Positions 6,593-14,554 of a stretch of DNA of 17,110 nucleotides are shown here, in pieces. Origin of the DNA: an uncultured Sphingobacteriales bacterium (GTDB taxonomy: Bacteria > Bacteroidota > Bacteroidia > Chitinophagales > Chitinophagaceae); NCBI GenBank assembly GCA_946887085.1, contig CAMPKG010000024.1:1-17110 (forward strand), read 5' to 3'. The notes below the pieces were generated by a model, which had not been told where the DNA came from, made no database searches, and was given only the letters and a program-made list of their open reading frames with translations. Made by a program: the position numbers and the translations under genes. Within the stretch, counting starts at the first letter, position 1. Each line of letters opens with the position of its first letter.

Positions 6593-7108
6593 ATGAGAAG
6601 AAAGATCACAGCGGTAGTTGCTATGGCCCTGTTTGCAATGGCATCATCTTGCACAAAAGACAATACCAGCACCAACACCAACCCGACAAATCCCACCAAC
6701 CCAACGAATCCAGGTAATCCGAACAATCCCAGTACGCCTACTTATTATATGAAGGCCAAGATCGACGGAACGCTGTATGAGAGCAGCAATTTCTTTTCGG
6801 TGAGCAAGAGCGGCGGTGACATGGGTATATCAGCTACTATCAATTACAAAGGCAATGCGAATGTTGGATTAACGATCCAGGCATTAGGATACACAGGCGC
6901 AAAAACTTACGACACGCTCACGTTGATGTCGGTCGGCGATATGGGCAACAGCATCCATTACAGCAGTCTCGGTTTCAACTATCCTGTTATCAAGATCACG
7001 TCAGACGACGGTACAGAAGTAAAAGGAGAGTTTTCAGGTACGATCTACGAGGGTGACATCACGAAGAAGATGACCATTACCGAAGGCAGCTTTTACGCCA
7101 AGTGGTAG
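6593..7108 (+). CDS. Small surface lipoprotein with Asn-Pro-Thr linker
   Basis: A 171-residue lipoprotein. MRRKITAVVAMALFAMASSC is a classic type II signal with the lipidated Cys at residue 20. The following TKDN is a Lys-Asp pair of the kind found in Bacteroidota surface-export signals, so the protein may face outward. A low-complexity linker of Asn-Pro-Thr units (residues 30-49) separates the anchor from a beta-rich domain of about 120 residues beginning YYMKAKIDGTLYESS. The 'MxAKIDGxxY...' start and lack of catalytic residues resemble the DUF6252-type lipoproteins common in Chitinophagaceae; this is only a resemblance. ATG 6593 is chosen because the longer in-frame opening spoils the signal peptide. 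It is monocistronic, with a strong terminator 21 bases after the stop. The ligand or role is unknown. Confidence 0.85.
   Translation: MRRKITAVVAMALFAMASSCTKDNTSTNTNPTNPTNPTNPGNPNNPSTPTYYMKAKIDGTLYESSNFFSVSKSGGDMGISATINYKGNANVGLTIQALGYTGAKTYDTLTLMSVGDMGNSIHYSSLGFNYPVIKITSDDGTEVKGEFSGTIYEGDITKKMTITEGSFYAKW
6680..6739 (+). repeat. Asn-Pro-Thr coding microrepeat
   Basis: Twenty codons encoding N-P-T-N-P-T-N-P type units (residues 30-49) of the lipoprotein. Units vary at third codon positions (AAC/AAT, CCG/CCC/CCA, ACA/ACC/ACG), so the peptide rather than the DNA repeat seems conserved. It is a flexible stalk between lipid anchor and domain. Confidence 0.8.
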
Positions 7109-7129
7109 CAGCATATTACGATATGAAGG

Positions 7130-7160
7130 CCCGCTGCTTTGCAGCGGGTTTTTTGTTTAA
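7130..7160 (+). terminator. Intrinsic terminator after the lipoprotein gene
   Basis: Stem CCCGCTGC (7130-7137), loop TTT, stem GCAGCGGG (7141-7148), an 8-bp perfect GC-rich hairpin followed by TTTTTTGTTT. Confidence 0.92.
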
Positions 7161-7367
7161 TGCCAAAGCTACTCTCCAGGGATGCGTTTGACAGCTAAGG
7201 CTAGGGCAATAAACAGAGATGTGAGTGGAAACAATATGTGCGATCTTTGCCTGACCGATGGCCTCAGCAAACAGAAACATCGAAAAACGACAATTGTAAA
7301 GGATTTGTCATATTGACGGGAAACACCCAGTAATATACGGAAATATCAGACTTCTGTGACAAAAAAC

Positions 7368-7400
7368 TTTGCAATTTTTTAACAGGAATCTCTATCTTTG
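7368..7400 (+). promoter_or_regulatory. Bacteroidota-type promoter of the metalloprotease gene
   Basis: TTTG (7368-7371) and TATCTTTG (7393-7400) match the -33 TTTG and -7 TAnnTTTG consensus, with 21 bases between. Transcription should begin around 7405-7408 and give a leader of about 35 AT-rich bases. The -7 box covers the in-frame TTG at 7398, so that codon cannot be the start, and ATG 7440 is favoured. Confidence 0.75.
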
Positions 7401-7439
7401 AAACCACAGTTTTTCAATAGAATTTTCAATAATTTAAAA

Positions 7440-9734
7440 ATGGTAAAAAAAGCTATTCTATTACTTTCAGCGGCAGCAGGCCTCAGCGGCTTTGCACATG
7501 CCCAGAGGTGCGCTACAGATGAGGTACATCAGGGTTATGCTGAATTGAATCCCCAGGTAAAGGAAGTGCAGCAGGCACTGGAAATGTACCTGAAGGGAGC
7601 TACTTTGAAAACTACTGCAGCTAACTACAAGGCCTACATTGATTCCGTTTACGAGGCTGAGATCCAAACCAAGCTTATTATTCCAATTGCAGTACACGTA
7701 GTTCACGATTACGGTGCTGAGTTTGTGACAGACCAGGAAGTGCACGAGTTGGTCAGAAAACTCAACCTTGCTTTCCAGGCAAAGAACCCTGACGTTAATA
7801 ACGTTATCCCGGTGTTCAAACCATACATTGGTAATGCTAATTTCGAGCTGCGTCTTGCAAGGAAAGATCCTCAGGGCAAACCGACAACTGGTATCACCCG
7901 CCATTACTCTTACCTGACAAAGGGCGGAGACGACCAGGCTAAGTTTGACCAGTGGGCACCTGACAGGTACCTGAATATCTGGATCATCAACAAGATCGGT
8001 CGCGGCGCGACAGTTGGTGAAGTTGCCGCCTATGCAACGCTGCCGGCCGGCGCTGCCAACTTCCCTTACAATGATGGTGTAATTACAGGTTACAACTTTA
8101 TCGACGAAAACTCGCATACGGTTGCACACGAGGTAGGACACTACTTCAACCTGTTCCATACATGGGGAGGCGGCGAGGTTGAAAGCGCTTGCGGTGGCGA
8201 GGATGAGGTTGATGACACTCCTCCCACCACAGGGCACTTCGTAAAGAAGGCATGTGCGCTGAGCGATACTATTTGCTCTAATGGCTATTACAAAGTGTAC
8301 AATTTTGCTCCTTTTATAGGCGCTCCGTTGCAACAGGATACTATTGACTATCCTGATACGAACAACACGGAGAACATCATGGATTATTCCAGCTGTACCA
8401 AGATGTTTACAAAAGGACAAGTATTGCGTATGCGCACTACATTGAAAAGTGCCGTTGCCAACAGGGCAAACCTGCTGAGCCCGGTTACGCAGACCGCTAC
8501 AGGTATCCTCGATCCTGCTAACGACCTGCCGCCTGTAGCGGAGTTCTCTGTTGAAAAAGGTGCATGGTTGAACTCAGCGGAAAGAACAGCATTCATGTGC
8601 GCTAATCTTACGAATGAGACGTTCACGTTCAGGAACAGGAGTTGGCGCGATACAGTAACTGAAGTAAAATGGGAGTTCTCCAACGGTGGTGGCACTTATA
8701 CACATACAGGTGCTGACCTGAATAAGCCTCTCGAGATTACCTTTACCGAGCCGGGATGGGCTACATTGAAGTTGACCGCGACCAGCAATGCCGGTAGCAC
8801 TACTATTGAGGGCACGCCTGTATATGTTGCTGACCCGAACTACACAGTTCCTCCGGGCAACTACCAGGAGTTCAACTCAGGTGAATATGACAAATGGCCT
8901 GCGTTCAACCACTACAACAACCAATCTAAATGGGAAGTGTCTGACAATACCGGTTTCTTTGACAAGACTTGTATCGTTTTCAAAGGCTTTGATACACGTA
9001 ACTTCCCTGAGACCAACCGCGGCAACCTGGGTGGTGACTTTGATGATTTCTTCACTCCGGCTTTCGACCTTTCTGGTATGACCAGCGGAGACTGCAATAT
9101 CAACTTCATGTCTTCAGGTGTGTTCCGTACTACAGATGTATCGCAGATGAATGATAGGCTGGAACTGGCTTATTCGATCGACTGCGGTAAGTCATGGCGT
9201 ACATTTGACAGCGTTGTTAAGAAAGATCTTGGCAACAAGGGCAGCTATTCCGACCCATATGCTCCATTGTGGCATGGTGACTGGAAGCTGCAAGCCAGGA
9301 ACATCCCTAGTGCTGCAAGAACTCCGAAAACGTTCTTCCGCTTCAGGTACAAGCCAAGTGTGTGCGGCAACTGCTTCGCCGGTGGTACTAACTCTTACGT
9401 TGCTGTCAGCAACAATTTCTACATCGATCGTATCAACGTTAGTCCGTTCCCGCTGGGTGTGAACACATTGATGAACGATGGTAAAACCATCGCTGTGGCT
9501 CCGAACCCTACCACAGGCAACTCGTTCGTTGTTATCAATGGTAACGGCAATGAAACTGCAAAAATTCAGGTTGCTGATATGACCGGTAAAGTTGTGTACA
9601 GCGTACAGCAGCAGCTCAGCGGTTCAGTTAACCGTATCGAGATCCCTGCTTCAGCTATCGCTGTGAAAGGTATCTACCTGGTACAAGTAGTTACCGGAAC
9701 TACAACTCATACTGAAAAACTGGTTTCTTACTAA
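7440..9734 (+). CDS. Secreted M43 (pappalysin-like) zinc metalloprotease with PKD domain and T9SS sorting domain
   Basis: A 764-residue exported protease. Signal peptide is residues 1-21 (GFAHA-Q). The catalytic domain (about 80-345) has the metzincin zinc motif HEVGHYFNLFH with ligands His230, His234 and His240 and catalytic Glu231, and a Met-turn at Met314 (NIMDYSS). This is characteristic of MEROPS family M43, whose members include cytophagalysin and ulilysin. A PKD-like domain follows (about 364-463; VEFS/ WEFSNGG pattern), then a beta-rich region (about 475-670) probably of jelly-roll type. Residues 684-764 are a type A T9SS C-terminal domain (VAPNPTTGNSFVV ... KGIYLVQVVTG ... EKLVSY). 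The protein is therefore expected to cross the outer membrane by type IX secretion, with the C-terminal domain cleaved. It is monocistronic with a clear promoter and terminator. The start at 7440 is supported by promoter position and by the signal peptide. Confidence 0.95.
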   Translation: MVKKAILLLSAAAGLSGFAHAQRCATDEVHQGYAELNPQVKEVQQALEMYLKGATLKTTAANYKAYIDSVYEAEIQTKLIIPIAVHVVHDYGAEFVTDQEVHELVRKLNLAFQAKNPDVNNVIPVFKPYIGNANFELRLARKDPQGKPTTGITRHYSYLTKGGDDQAKFDQWAPDRYLNIWIINKIGRGATVGEVAAYATLPAGAANFPYNDGVITGYNFIDENSHTVAHEVGHYFNLFHTWGGGEVESACGGEDEVDDTPPTTGHFVKKACALSDTICSNGYYKVYNFAPFIGAPLQQDTIDYPDTNNTENIMDYSSCTKMFTKGQVLRMRTTLKSAVANRANLLSPVTQTATGILDPANDLPPVAEFSVEKGAWLNSAERTAFMCANLTNETFTFRNRSWRDTVTEVKWEFSNGGGTYTHTGADLNKPLEITFTEPGWATLKLTATSNAGSTTIEGTPVYVADPNYTVPPGNYQEFNSGEYDKWPAFNHYNNQSKWEVSDNTGFFDKTCIVFKGFDTRNFPETNRGNLGGDFDDFFTPAFDLSGMTSGDCNINFMSSGVFRTTDVSQMNDRLELAYSIDCGKSWRTFDSVVKKDLGNKGSYSDPYAPLWHGDWKLQARNIPSAARTPKTFFRFRYKPSVCGNCFAGGTNSYVAVSNNFYIDRINVSPFPLGVNTLMNDGKTIAVAPNPTTGNSFVVINGNGNETAKIQVADMTGKVVYSVQQQLSGSVNRIEIPASAIAVKGIYLVQVVTGTTTHTEKLVSY

Positions 9735-9753
9735 TAGCTTTTAGTACTTGCAG

Positions 9754-9793
9754 AAAGCCTCCCGCCAAGCGGGAGGCTTTTTTGTTTTTGTTG
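9754..9793 (+). terminator. Strong intrinsic terminator after the metalloprotease gene
   Basis: A 12-bp perfect stem AAAGCCTCCCGC (9754-9765) / GCGGGAGGCTTT (9769-9780) with a CAA loop, followed by TTTTGTTTTTG. It is the strongest terminator in the window. Confidence 0.95.
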
Positions 9794-9845
9794 GCTTTAT
9801 TTTTTTTATGTTTGAAAAAACTCGCGGTAATAACTGCAAGCCTTT

Positions 9846-9853
9846 TATTTTTG
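9846..9853 (+). promoter_or_regulatory. Possible -7 box of ftsE
   Basis: TATTTTTG matches TAnnTTTG perfectly and lies 20 bases before the start codon. No -33 TTTG is at the right distance. A second match, TATGTTTG at 9807-9814, is an alternative. The DNA here is T-rich, so chance matches are likely. Confidence 0.4.
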
Positions 9854-9872
9854 TTGCAAATCCGTTGTTAGC

Positions 9873-10565
9873 ATGAACGATTCAAAAATAGTGTCGCTTA
9901 GAAATGCAAATATTTACCAGGGTAAAGCACTGATACTCGGTAATGTGAATTTTGAAGTGGGCAAGTCGGAGTTTGTGTACCTGATCGGTAAGACGGGCAC
10001 CGGTAAATCCAGTCTGCTGAAGACACTGTATGGAGACCTTTACCTCACCGAGGGAGAAGGGCATGTAGCCGGCTTCGACCTGAAACAGCTGAAATGGCAG
10101 ACTGTGCCCTTGCTAAGGAGAAACCTGGGTATTGTGTTCCAGGACTTCCGCCTGCTGACCGACCGTAACGTGCACGACAACCTTGAGTTTGTTCTGAAAG
10201 CTACCGGGTGGAAGGATAAGAACCTGATGAAGGAGAAAATAGAAAGCGTGCTGGCCAAAGTAGGCTTAAAGGGCAAAGGTTTTAAAATGCCTTACGAAAT
10301 GTCTGGGGGCGAGCAGCAGCGTGTGGATATTGCCCGTGCTTTGCTCAATAATCCCAAACTGATACTGGCGGATGAGCCTACGGGTAACCTTGACCCCGAT
10401 ACAACGGATGAGATCATGCAGCTGCTCTTCAATATTTGCAAGGACTACCACACAGCCTTTATCATGGCTACGCACGATTATTCCATCATCCAGAAATTTC
10501 CGGCACGTGTGGTAAGAATAGAGCAGGGCGCGGTCAAGGAAATCTCTGTAGCCGGTATTGACTAA
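9873..10565 (+). CDS. ftsE: Cell-division ATP-binding protein FtsE
   Basis: ABC-type ATPase of 230 residues. Walker A is GKTGTGKS (39-46), the Q-loop has Gln90 (VFQDFRLL), the signature is SGGEQQR (144-150), Walker B is LILADE (163-168), and the H-loop His is 201. The [14 protein letters not shown] run after the Q-loop and the overall size are typical of FtsE rather than of LolD or MacB-type transporters. FtsE powers FtsX in the inner membrane, which controls septal peptidoglycan hydrolases during division. No ftsX gene is next to it here; downstream genes are convergent. Separation of ftsE from ftsX is what I expect for Bacteroidota (from general knowledge). The start ATG 9873 fits the family N-terminus. 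Its TAA touches the stop of the convergent glycosyltransferase gene, without a terminator. Confidence 0.88.
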   Translation: MNDSKIVSLRNANIYQGKALILGNVNFEVGKSEFVYLIGKTGTGKSSLLKTLYGDLYLTEGEGHVAGFDLKQLKWQTVPLLRRNLGIVFQDFRLLTDRNVHDNLEFVLKATGWKDKNLMKEKIESVLAKVGLKGKGFKMPYEMSGGEQQRVDIARALLNNPKLILADEPTGNLDPDTTDEIMQLLFNICKDYHTAFIMATHDYSIIQKFPARVVRIEQGAVKEISVAGID

Positions 10566-11333
10566 TTACCTGCCCGAAATAGCTTTGAAAATATGCTTGC
10601 CCAGGCTGTAGCTGTACAGGAACGGCAGGGAAAGGATGAACAACGGGTTCAGCTTTACCAGCCGGGTGAATGCCTTTAATTCGCCTTTACGCATACCCCA
10701 TTTATTAGCGCTGATACCTCCTTTTGAAAGCACGGGCCTTCCCAATTGCGTGAGCGGTATGTCTATGAAATAGGCCTTGTGTTTATATGCCATACGCAGC
10801 CAGAGATCATAGTCCTCGGAGTAGCGCATATCTGTATTGAATTCGTATTTCTTTTCGTTTTTGATAACTGCGCACGGTGTGGCTACCAGGTTGCGCTGCA
10901 GCAATTTTACAAACGGTGTGCGATAGAGCGTTGCCCCTTCCGGAATATTTACACTGTTTATGTCATCCAGTGTATAAGTATGATAGAGCAATTTAATGCC
11001 GGGTACTCCATTGAGTATGGATGCGCAAATGCCTAGCTTGTTCTCATGCCATATATCATCAGCATCCAGGAAGGCGATATAATCACCTGTAGCAATGCTC
11101 ATGCCTTTGTTACGTGCTGTAGCGCTGCCTGTGTTCTTAAGCAGTTTGATGTACCTGACATTGCCGTCGTGTTGTTTTACCACCTCTTCCGTATCATCGG
11201 TACTGGCATCATCCACTACAATGATCTCATGCGCCTCATAGCTTTGCTGCAGGCAGGACTCGATAGCATTGCCTATGGTTTGTGCCGCATTGTATGCGGG
11301 TATCACCACACTGAATCTTATACTACTGCTCAT
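10566..11333 (-). CDS. Glycosyltransferase family 2
   Basis: A 255-residue GT-A fold enzyme. The N-terminal nucleotide-sugar site is FSVVIPAYNAAQTI with DD at 41-42. The metal-binding DXD is LDADD (89-93), and the ED motif YSEDYDLWLR (171-180, with E173 and D174 probable acceptor-activating residues) is typical of inverting GT2 enzymes of polysaccharide clusters. The C-terminal tail (LPFLYSYSLGKHIF) is amphipathic and may touch the inner membrane. The donor and acceptor cannot be told. ATG 11333 lies 11 bases inside the upstream GT4 gene, so the two are translationally coupled. The gene is last in a minus-strand operon headed by a formyltransferase, which suggests it adds sugars to an amino-sugar-containing glycan. 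Confidence 0.9.
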   Translation of the reverse strand: MSSSIRFSVVIPAYNAAQTIGNAIESCLQQSYEAHEIIVVDDASTDDTEEVVKQHDGNVRYIKLLKNTGSATARNKGMSIATGDYIAFLDADDIWHENKLGICASILNGVPGIKLLYHTYTLDDINSVNIPEGATLYRTPFVKLLQRNLVATPCAVIKNEKKYEFNTDMRYSEDYDLWLRMAYKHKAYFIDIPLTQLGRPVLSKGGISANKWGMRKGELKAFTRLVKLNPLFILSLPFLYSYSLGKHIFKAISGR

Positions 11334-12426
11334 TGAATAATCTTTGATAAACTTCCACCAATCTTTTTTCCTCCTGCTGCCAGCAATACACTTCGCGCGC
11401 CTTCAGGCAGTTTTGTTGCAGCGTTCTATAGTAGTCCTCGTCCGATAATAGTTTATTGAGGGCTGCAGCAATGTTTGCCGGTTCTACATTATCTATCAGT
11501 TCAGCTACTTCGTACTCGCGGTTGATGTTCTCATACTCAGGATACTTCATGCAAAGCTGCGGTACGCCGTGGTGCATGTAGTCAAAAAAGCGGTTAGCCA
11601 GCGATAATTCATTGCTCCTGCTGGTAGCTACAAACAGCGTGATCCCGACATAAGCATTCAATGTGTATTGCGGTAATTCTGCAGGCGGCACGTAACCCTT
11701 GAAGACTACCTTGCCTTCCAGTCCGTGCTCTTTAACCAATTGCTGCGCCTGAGTGTAGAAATTTCCTTCGCCGCAGATGATGAGTTTTGCGTCAACATTT
11801 TTCATCGCCGCGATAAGTTCAGGGAAACAGCGCCCATAGTTGACAGCTCCCTGGTAAAGGATGGAGCGTTCAGGCTTTTGGGGTATTGTCAGCGGTTTCA
11901 ATATGGTTGCATTACGGACGATGGCATACGCTACTCCATACATTTTCCGGTACTCATCTACATAGCTTTTGTTCACGGTGTAGCCATACTTAAAATGCGG
12001 CACAGTATGCCTTTCTATTGCGTACCACATTTTCTGAATGTACGGACGCGATACTACTTCTTCTATTTCGCAGAACAGCTCGTGTGCATCATACACTCTT
12101 GGTATTCCACGAAGCTTTGACGCATAATAAACGGGAAGTATTGTATCCAGGTCTATTGCGCAAACCGCGTCCATTTTTTTGAACAGTAAATAGAATAGCA
12201 GCTTCAGGTTATAGGTCAGGTAAAATAATTTCCCCTGGTCTATGCGTTGTTTCAGCCGCACTTGTTTGAAAGGGCGGTCTATCAGCGGTTTGCTCGATGG
12301 CCTTTCTCTGCCAACCAGCGTTACCTGATAGCCTGCATTGTGCAGCGAGGTGCAGATGCGTATCATTCGCTGATCGTAGTTGGGGTCTGAGGTAACGGTA
12401 AGAACTATATGCCTGCGTTTGCTCAT
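11323..12426 (-). CDS. Glycosyltransferase family 4 (GT-B fold)
   Basis: A 367-residue GT-B enzyme. N-terminal HIVLTVTSDPNYDQRM begins the first Rossmann domain, and VYDAHELFCE (about 130s) is a typical hinge motif of this subfamily. The C-terminal donor-binding domain has LIICGEGN, FKGYVPPAELPQY, then the E-x7-E-like region LANRFFDYMHHGVPQLC, where the usual first Glu is Asp (a conservative change). The start is ATG 12426, which overlaps the formyltransferase TGA in an ATGA (4-base overlap). An in-frame GTG at 12432 is possible but less likely. The gene sits between formyltransferase and GT2 genes in one operon, so the three probably serve the same surface glycan. The retaining mechanism is expected from the family; the sugar is unknown. 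Confidence 0.9.
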   Translation of the reverse strand: MSKRRHIVLTVTSDPNYDQRMIRICTSLHNAGYQVTLVGRERPSSKPLIDRPFKQVRLKQRIDQGKLFYLTYNLKLLFYLLFKKMDAVCAIDLDTILPVYYASKLRGIPRVYDAHELFCEIEEVVSRPYIQKMWYAIERHTVPHFKYGYTVNKSYVDEYRKMYGVAYAIVRNATILKPLTIPQKPERSILYQGAVNYGRCFPELIAAMKNVDAKLIICGEGNFYTQAQQLVKEHGLEGKVVFKGYVPPAELPQYTLNAYVGITLFVATSRSNELSLANRFFDYMHHGVPQLCMKYPEYENINREYEVAELIDNVEPANIAAALNKLLSDEDYYRTLQQNCLKAREVYCWQQEEKRLVEVYQRLFNEQ

Positions 12427-13169
12427 GCCCACGATTGAGAGAAGAATATTTTTTTACCATCGACGATAGTATAGGGCGGTTCGAAACCGGGCATGAACGT
12501 TGCCCGTATATGGCGTTCAATTTTTTCACGGTCCCAGCTGAGGTCTATTTGTTTTAGCGTAGCGATCTCGTTGCGATAGTGCAGTGATGTTCCATACTTA
12601 TGTACTAGTGACTGCTGCGGCACCGGATTGTAGTTGCCGTCAATTACGTGTTTCAGTGTTTGCCTGAATAATTTCAGGGATGCATCGAAAGTGAGTTCAT
12701 ACAGCTCATTCACCCAACAGCCATAGGGTATGCGGAAGCGTTTCTGAAACAGGATATCGCCATGATCTATCCGCACATCCATTTTATGTATCGTGGTGCC
12801 AAATTCTTCTTTGCCGTCGATGATGGCAAAAGAGAACTGGTTGCTGCCGCGGTACTCGGGCAGTGGCGCCATGTGCAAGTTTGCAGCTATCTGTGCCGCC
12901 TTTTCAATATGTTCTGCCTTGAGTATCTGGTGATATTGTACAGAATAAAGGATATCGCAGGCGGGTATCTCGTCGGGCGTTGCGATGACAGGTATGTTGT
13001 GTTTTGCCGCAAGTGCAGTCAGGTCATTTTCACCGCTGAACTCTTTGCGGGCCTGAGTCAGCACTCCTGTGACTTCGATACCCAGCTCGTCCTGCGCCTG
13101 CAGCAGCCAGTCGAAGCACTGGTAGCCTATGGGCTTGGAGCCGAGGAAGATCACTTTTTTACGTACCAT
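12423..13169 (-). CDS. Formyltransferase-family protein, probable sugar N-formyltransferase
   Basis: A 248-residue protein with the N-terminal formyltransferase fold, which moves a formyl group from 10-formyltetrahydrofolate. The catalytic set is present: Asn97 and His99 (NLHMAPLPEYRG, the family N-x-H...LP-x-YRG motif) and Asp135 (MDVRIDHGDIL). The start KVIFLGSKPIGYQC is the typical first strand. The protein lacks the second domain that full-length methionyl-tRNA formyltransferase carries, and it heads an operon of two glycosyltransferases. A role in N-formylating a nucleotide-linked amino sugar (as in VioF- or QdtF-like enzymes) is therefore more likely than tRNA formylation (inference). 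No PLP aminotransferase for the amino sugar is in the window. Its TGA overlaps the next gene's ATG. Confidence 0.85.
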   Translation of the reverse strand: MVRKKVIFLGSKPIGYQCFDWLLQAQDELGIEVTGVLTQARKEFSGENDLTALAAKHNIPVIATPDEIPACDILYSVQYHQILKAEHIEKAAQIAANLHMAPLPEYRGSNQFSFAIIDGKEEFGTTIHKMDVRIDHGDILFQKRFRIPYGCWVNELYELTFDASLKLFRQTLKHVIDGNYNPVPQQSLVHKYGTSLHYRNEIATLKQIDLSWDREKIERHIRATFMPGFEPPYTIVDGKKIFFSQSWA

Positions 13170-13201
13170 GCGGTAAAAATAAACGTTTTAAACTTGGATT
13201 T

Positions 13202-13209
13202 TATTTTTG
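13202..13209 (+). promoter_or_regulatory. Possible -7 box of the divergent GT4 gene
   Basis: TATTTTTG fits TAnnTTTG perfectly, 13 bases before ATG 13223. In the 53-base divergent gap the minus strand has a near match, TATTTTTA. No clear -33 element is seen for either, so this is tentative. Confidence 0.4.
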
Positions 13210-13222
13210 TAACTCGCAACCA

Positions 13223-14428
13223 ATGCCTGCAAGACGTATACTGATACTTACCAATCGTGTACCATACCCGCTCAACGATGGGGGTAATATTGCCATGAAC
13301 GTGATGGTGGAAGGTTATAAGAAGGCGGGCTGGCTTGTTTGCCTGCTGTCGATGAATACTACGAGGCACTATGTAGAGCAGGAAGAGCTGGCGCAGATAT
13401 ACCAAGATATTCAGTTTGAGACCGTAGATGTGGACAACGAGATAAAGCCGGTACCAACGCTGCTCAATTTTCTGTTCACCACACGTCCCAACCACGCCGA
13501 CCGATTCCGGCACAGAGGTTTCGCCGAAAAACTGGAGGAAGTGCTGCATAGCTTCCTCCCCGAAGTAGTGCAGGTAGAAAGTGTTTTCTTAAGTGGATAT
13601 CTCCGATTAATAAAAGCGGTCTCGCCGCTAACGGTGCTGCGCCTTCATAATATAGAGTACGAGATCTGGCAGCGGCTCGCGGCCGAAACAAAAGGATCGC
13701 TAAAGAAGTTTTACCTGCGCAACCTTGCTGCACGCATCTGCAAGTATGAATACCATGCATGGTCGCAGTATGATCTGCTGCTGCCAATTACCGGAACCGA
13801 TGCGGGGATAGCGAAGAAATTCAATAATAATGTACTCACCATTCCGTTTGGCATTGATACCTCGGTTATTGACAGATCAGGGAACGGTGAGCTTTCAGCT
13901 TACCACATCGGCGCTATGGACTGGATGCCCAATGCAGATGCCATGCGTTGGTTCCTGGAGGAGATATGGCCTTCGGTACACTGGGAACTGCCGAGGCTAA
14001 AATTCTATTACGCCGGCCGTAATATGCCGCCTGCTTTCCGGGAGATGCAGGTTGAAGGAGCCATCTGTGCCGGCGAAGTGCCTGATGCAGATGTATTCAT
14101 CCGCGACAAGAAAATACTGGTAGTGCCGTTACGCTCAGGTGGCGGCATACGCGTGAAGATATTGGAGGCGATGGCCGCGGGTAAGATCATTGTGTGCACC
14201 GCTGTAGGCATGCAGGGCATCGACGCCATTCCCGGCAAACATTACTTTGCTGCCAACACTCCGGCGGAATTTATCGATGCGCTGAAGTGGATACACGCAC
14301 ATTCCGGCGAGGTGCAGGAGATGGCGAACGAGGCCCGCCTGTTCGTGCAGATGAAGTACGACAAGGATGCTTTGATGCAGCAACTAATTGATAAAATAGA
14401 TAATATGCTGGTGGAAAACCAGTTATAG
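13223..14428 (+). CDS. Glycosyltransferase family 4 (PEP-CTERM-type stp1-like)
   Basis: A 401-residue GT-B enzyme. The start RILILTNRVPYPLNDGGNI resembles the NRIPYP...G motif of the GT encoded at 15778-16962 and of the stp1-type sugar transferases (TIGR03087). LRLHNIEYEIW (139-149) is the hinge region, IGAMDWMPNADAM (229-241) is the donor-domain entry, and VPLRSGGGIRVKILEAMAAG (301-320, with Glu315) binds the nucleotide-sugar phosphate. It is divergent from the formyltransferase operon with a 53-base gap. The donor sugar is unknown. It is likely cytoplasmic and acts on a lipid-linked glycan. The two homologues flanking ribBA look like an old duplication. Confidence 0.9.
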   Translation: MPARRILILTNRVPYPLNDGGNIAMNVMVEGYKKAGWLVCLLSMNTTRHYVEQEELAQIYQDIQFETVDVDNEIKPVPTLLNFLFTTRPNHADRFRHRGFAEKLEEVLHSFLPEVVQVESVFLSGYLRLIKAVSPLTVLRLHNIEYEIWQRLAAETKGSLKKFYLRNLAARICKYEYHAWSQYDLLLPITGTDAGIAKKFNNNVLTIPFGIDTSVIDRSGNGELSAYHIGAMDWMPNADAMRWFLEEIWPSVHWELPRLKFYYAGRNMPPAFREMQVEGAICAGEVPDADVFIRDKKILVVPLRSGGGIRVKILEAMAAGKIIVCTAVGMQGIDAIPGKHYFAANTPAEFIDALKWIHAHSGEVQEMANEARLFVQMKYDKDALMQQLIDKIDNMLVENQL

Positions 14429-14429
14429 A

Positions 14430-14450
14430 GGCCTTCAACAGGCCGTTTTG
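14430..14450 (+). terminator. Weak intrinsic terminator after the GT4 gene
   Basis: Stem GGCCT (14430-14434) / AGGCC (14440-14444) with a TCAAC loop, followed by GTTTTG. The stem is only 5 bp, so termination is probably partial. Confidence 0.5.
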
Positions 14451-14517
14451 TTGGGTTATTGTGCCATTTTATCAGCATTAGTTATAATTCCATATCCTAT
14501 TTAGGCGCAATTGGTAG

Positions 14518-14525
14518 TAAATTTG
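14518..14525 (+). promoter_or_regulatory. -7 promoter box of ribBA
   Basis: TAAATTTG is a perfect TAnnTTTG match 29 bases before the ribBA start codon, giving a short leader of about 20-25 bases. No -33 TTTG lies at the normal distance. The gap shows no FMN-riboswitch-sized structure. Confidence 0.55.
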
Positions 14526-14554
14526 CAGCATAGAAATTCATACCGGGGAAATAT

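Larger units (their letters stand above)
7109..7439. other. 331-base gap: terminator at left, promoter at right
   Basis: The left part holds the terminator of the lipoprotein gene (7130-7160). The right part holds the promoter and leader of the metalloprotease gene (7368-7439). Between about 7161 and 7360 I see no credible ORF, RNA gene or strong hairpin. Confidence 0.6.

Noticed and set aside
7467..8420. A 317-codon minus-strand ORF inside the metalloprotease gene
   Set aside because: It lies wholly opposite a gene with clear catalytic and sorting motifs. Its translation is rich in Cys, Val and Ser with no domain pattern, typical of an antisense shadow.
14429..14554. FMN riboswitch upstream of ribBA
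   Set aside because: The gap is only 126 bases, contains a weak terminator of the previous gene and a promoter near its end, and shows none of the conserved RFN-element segments.
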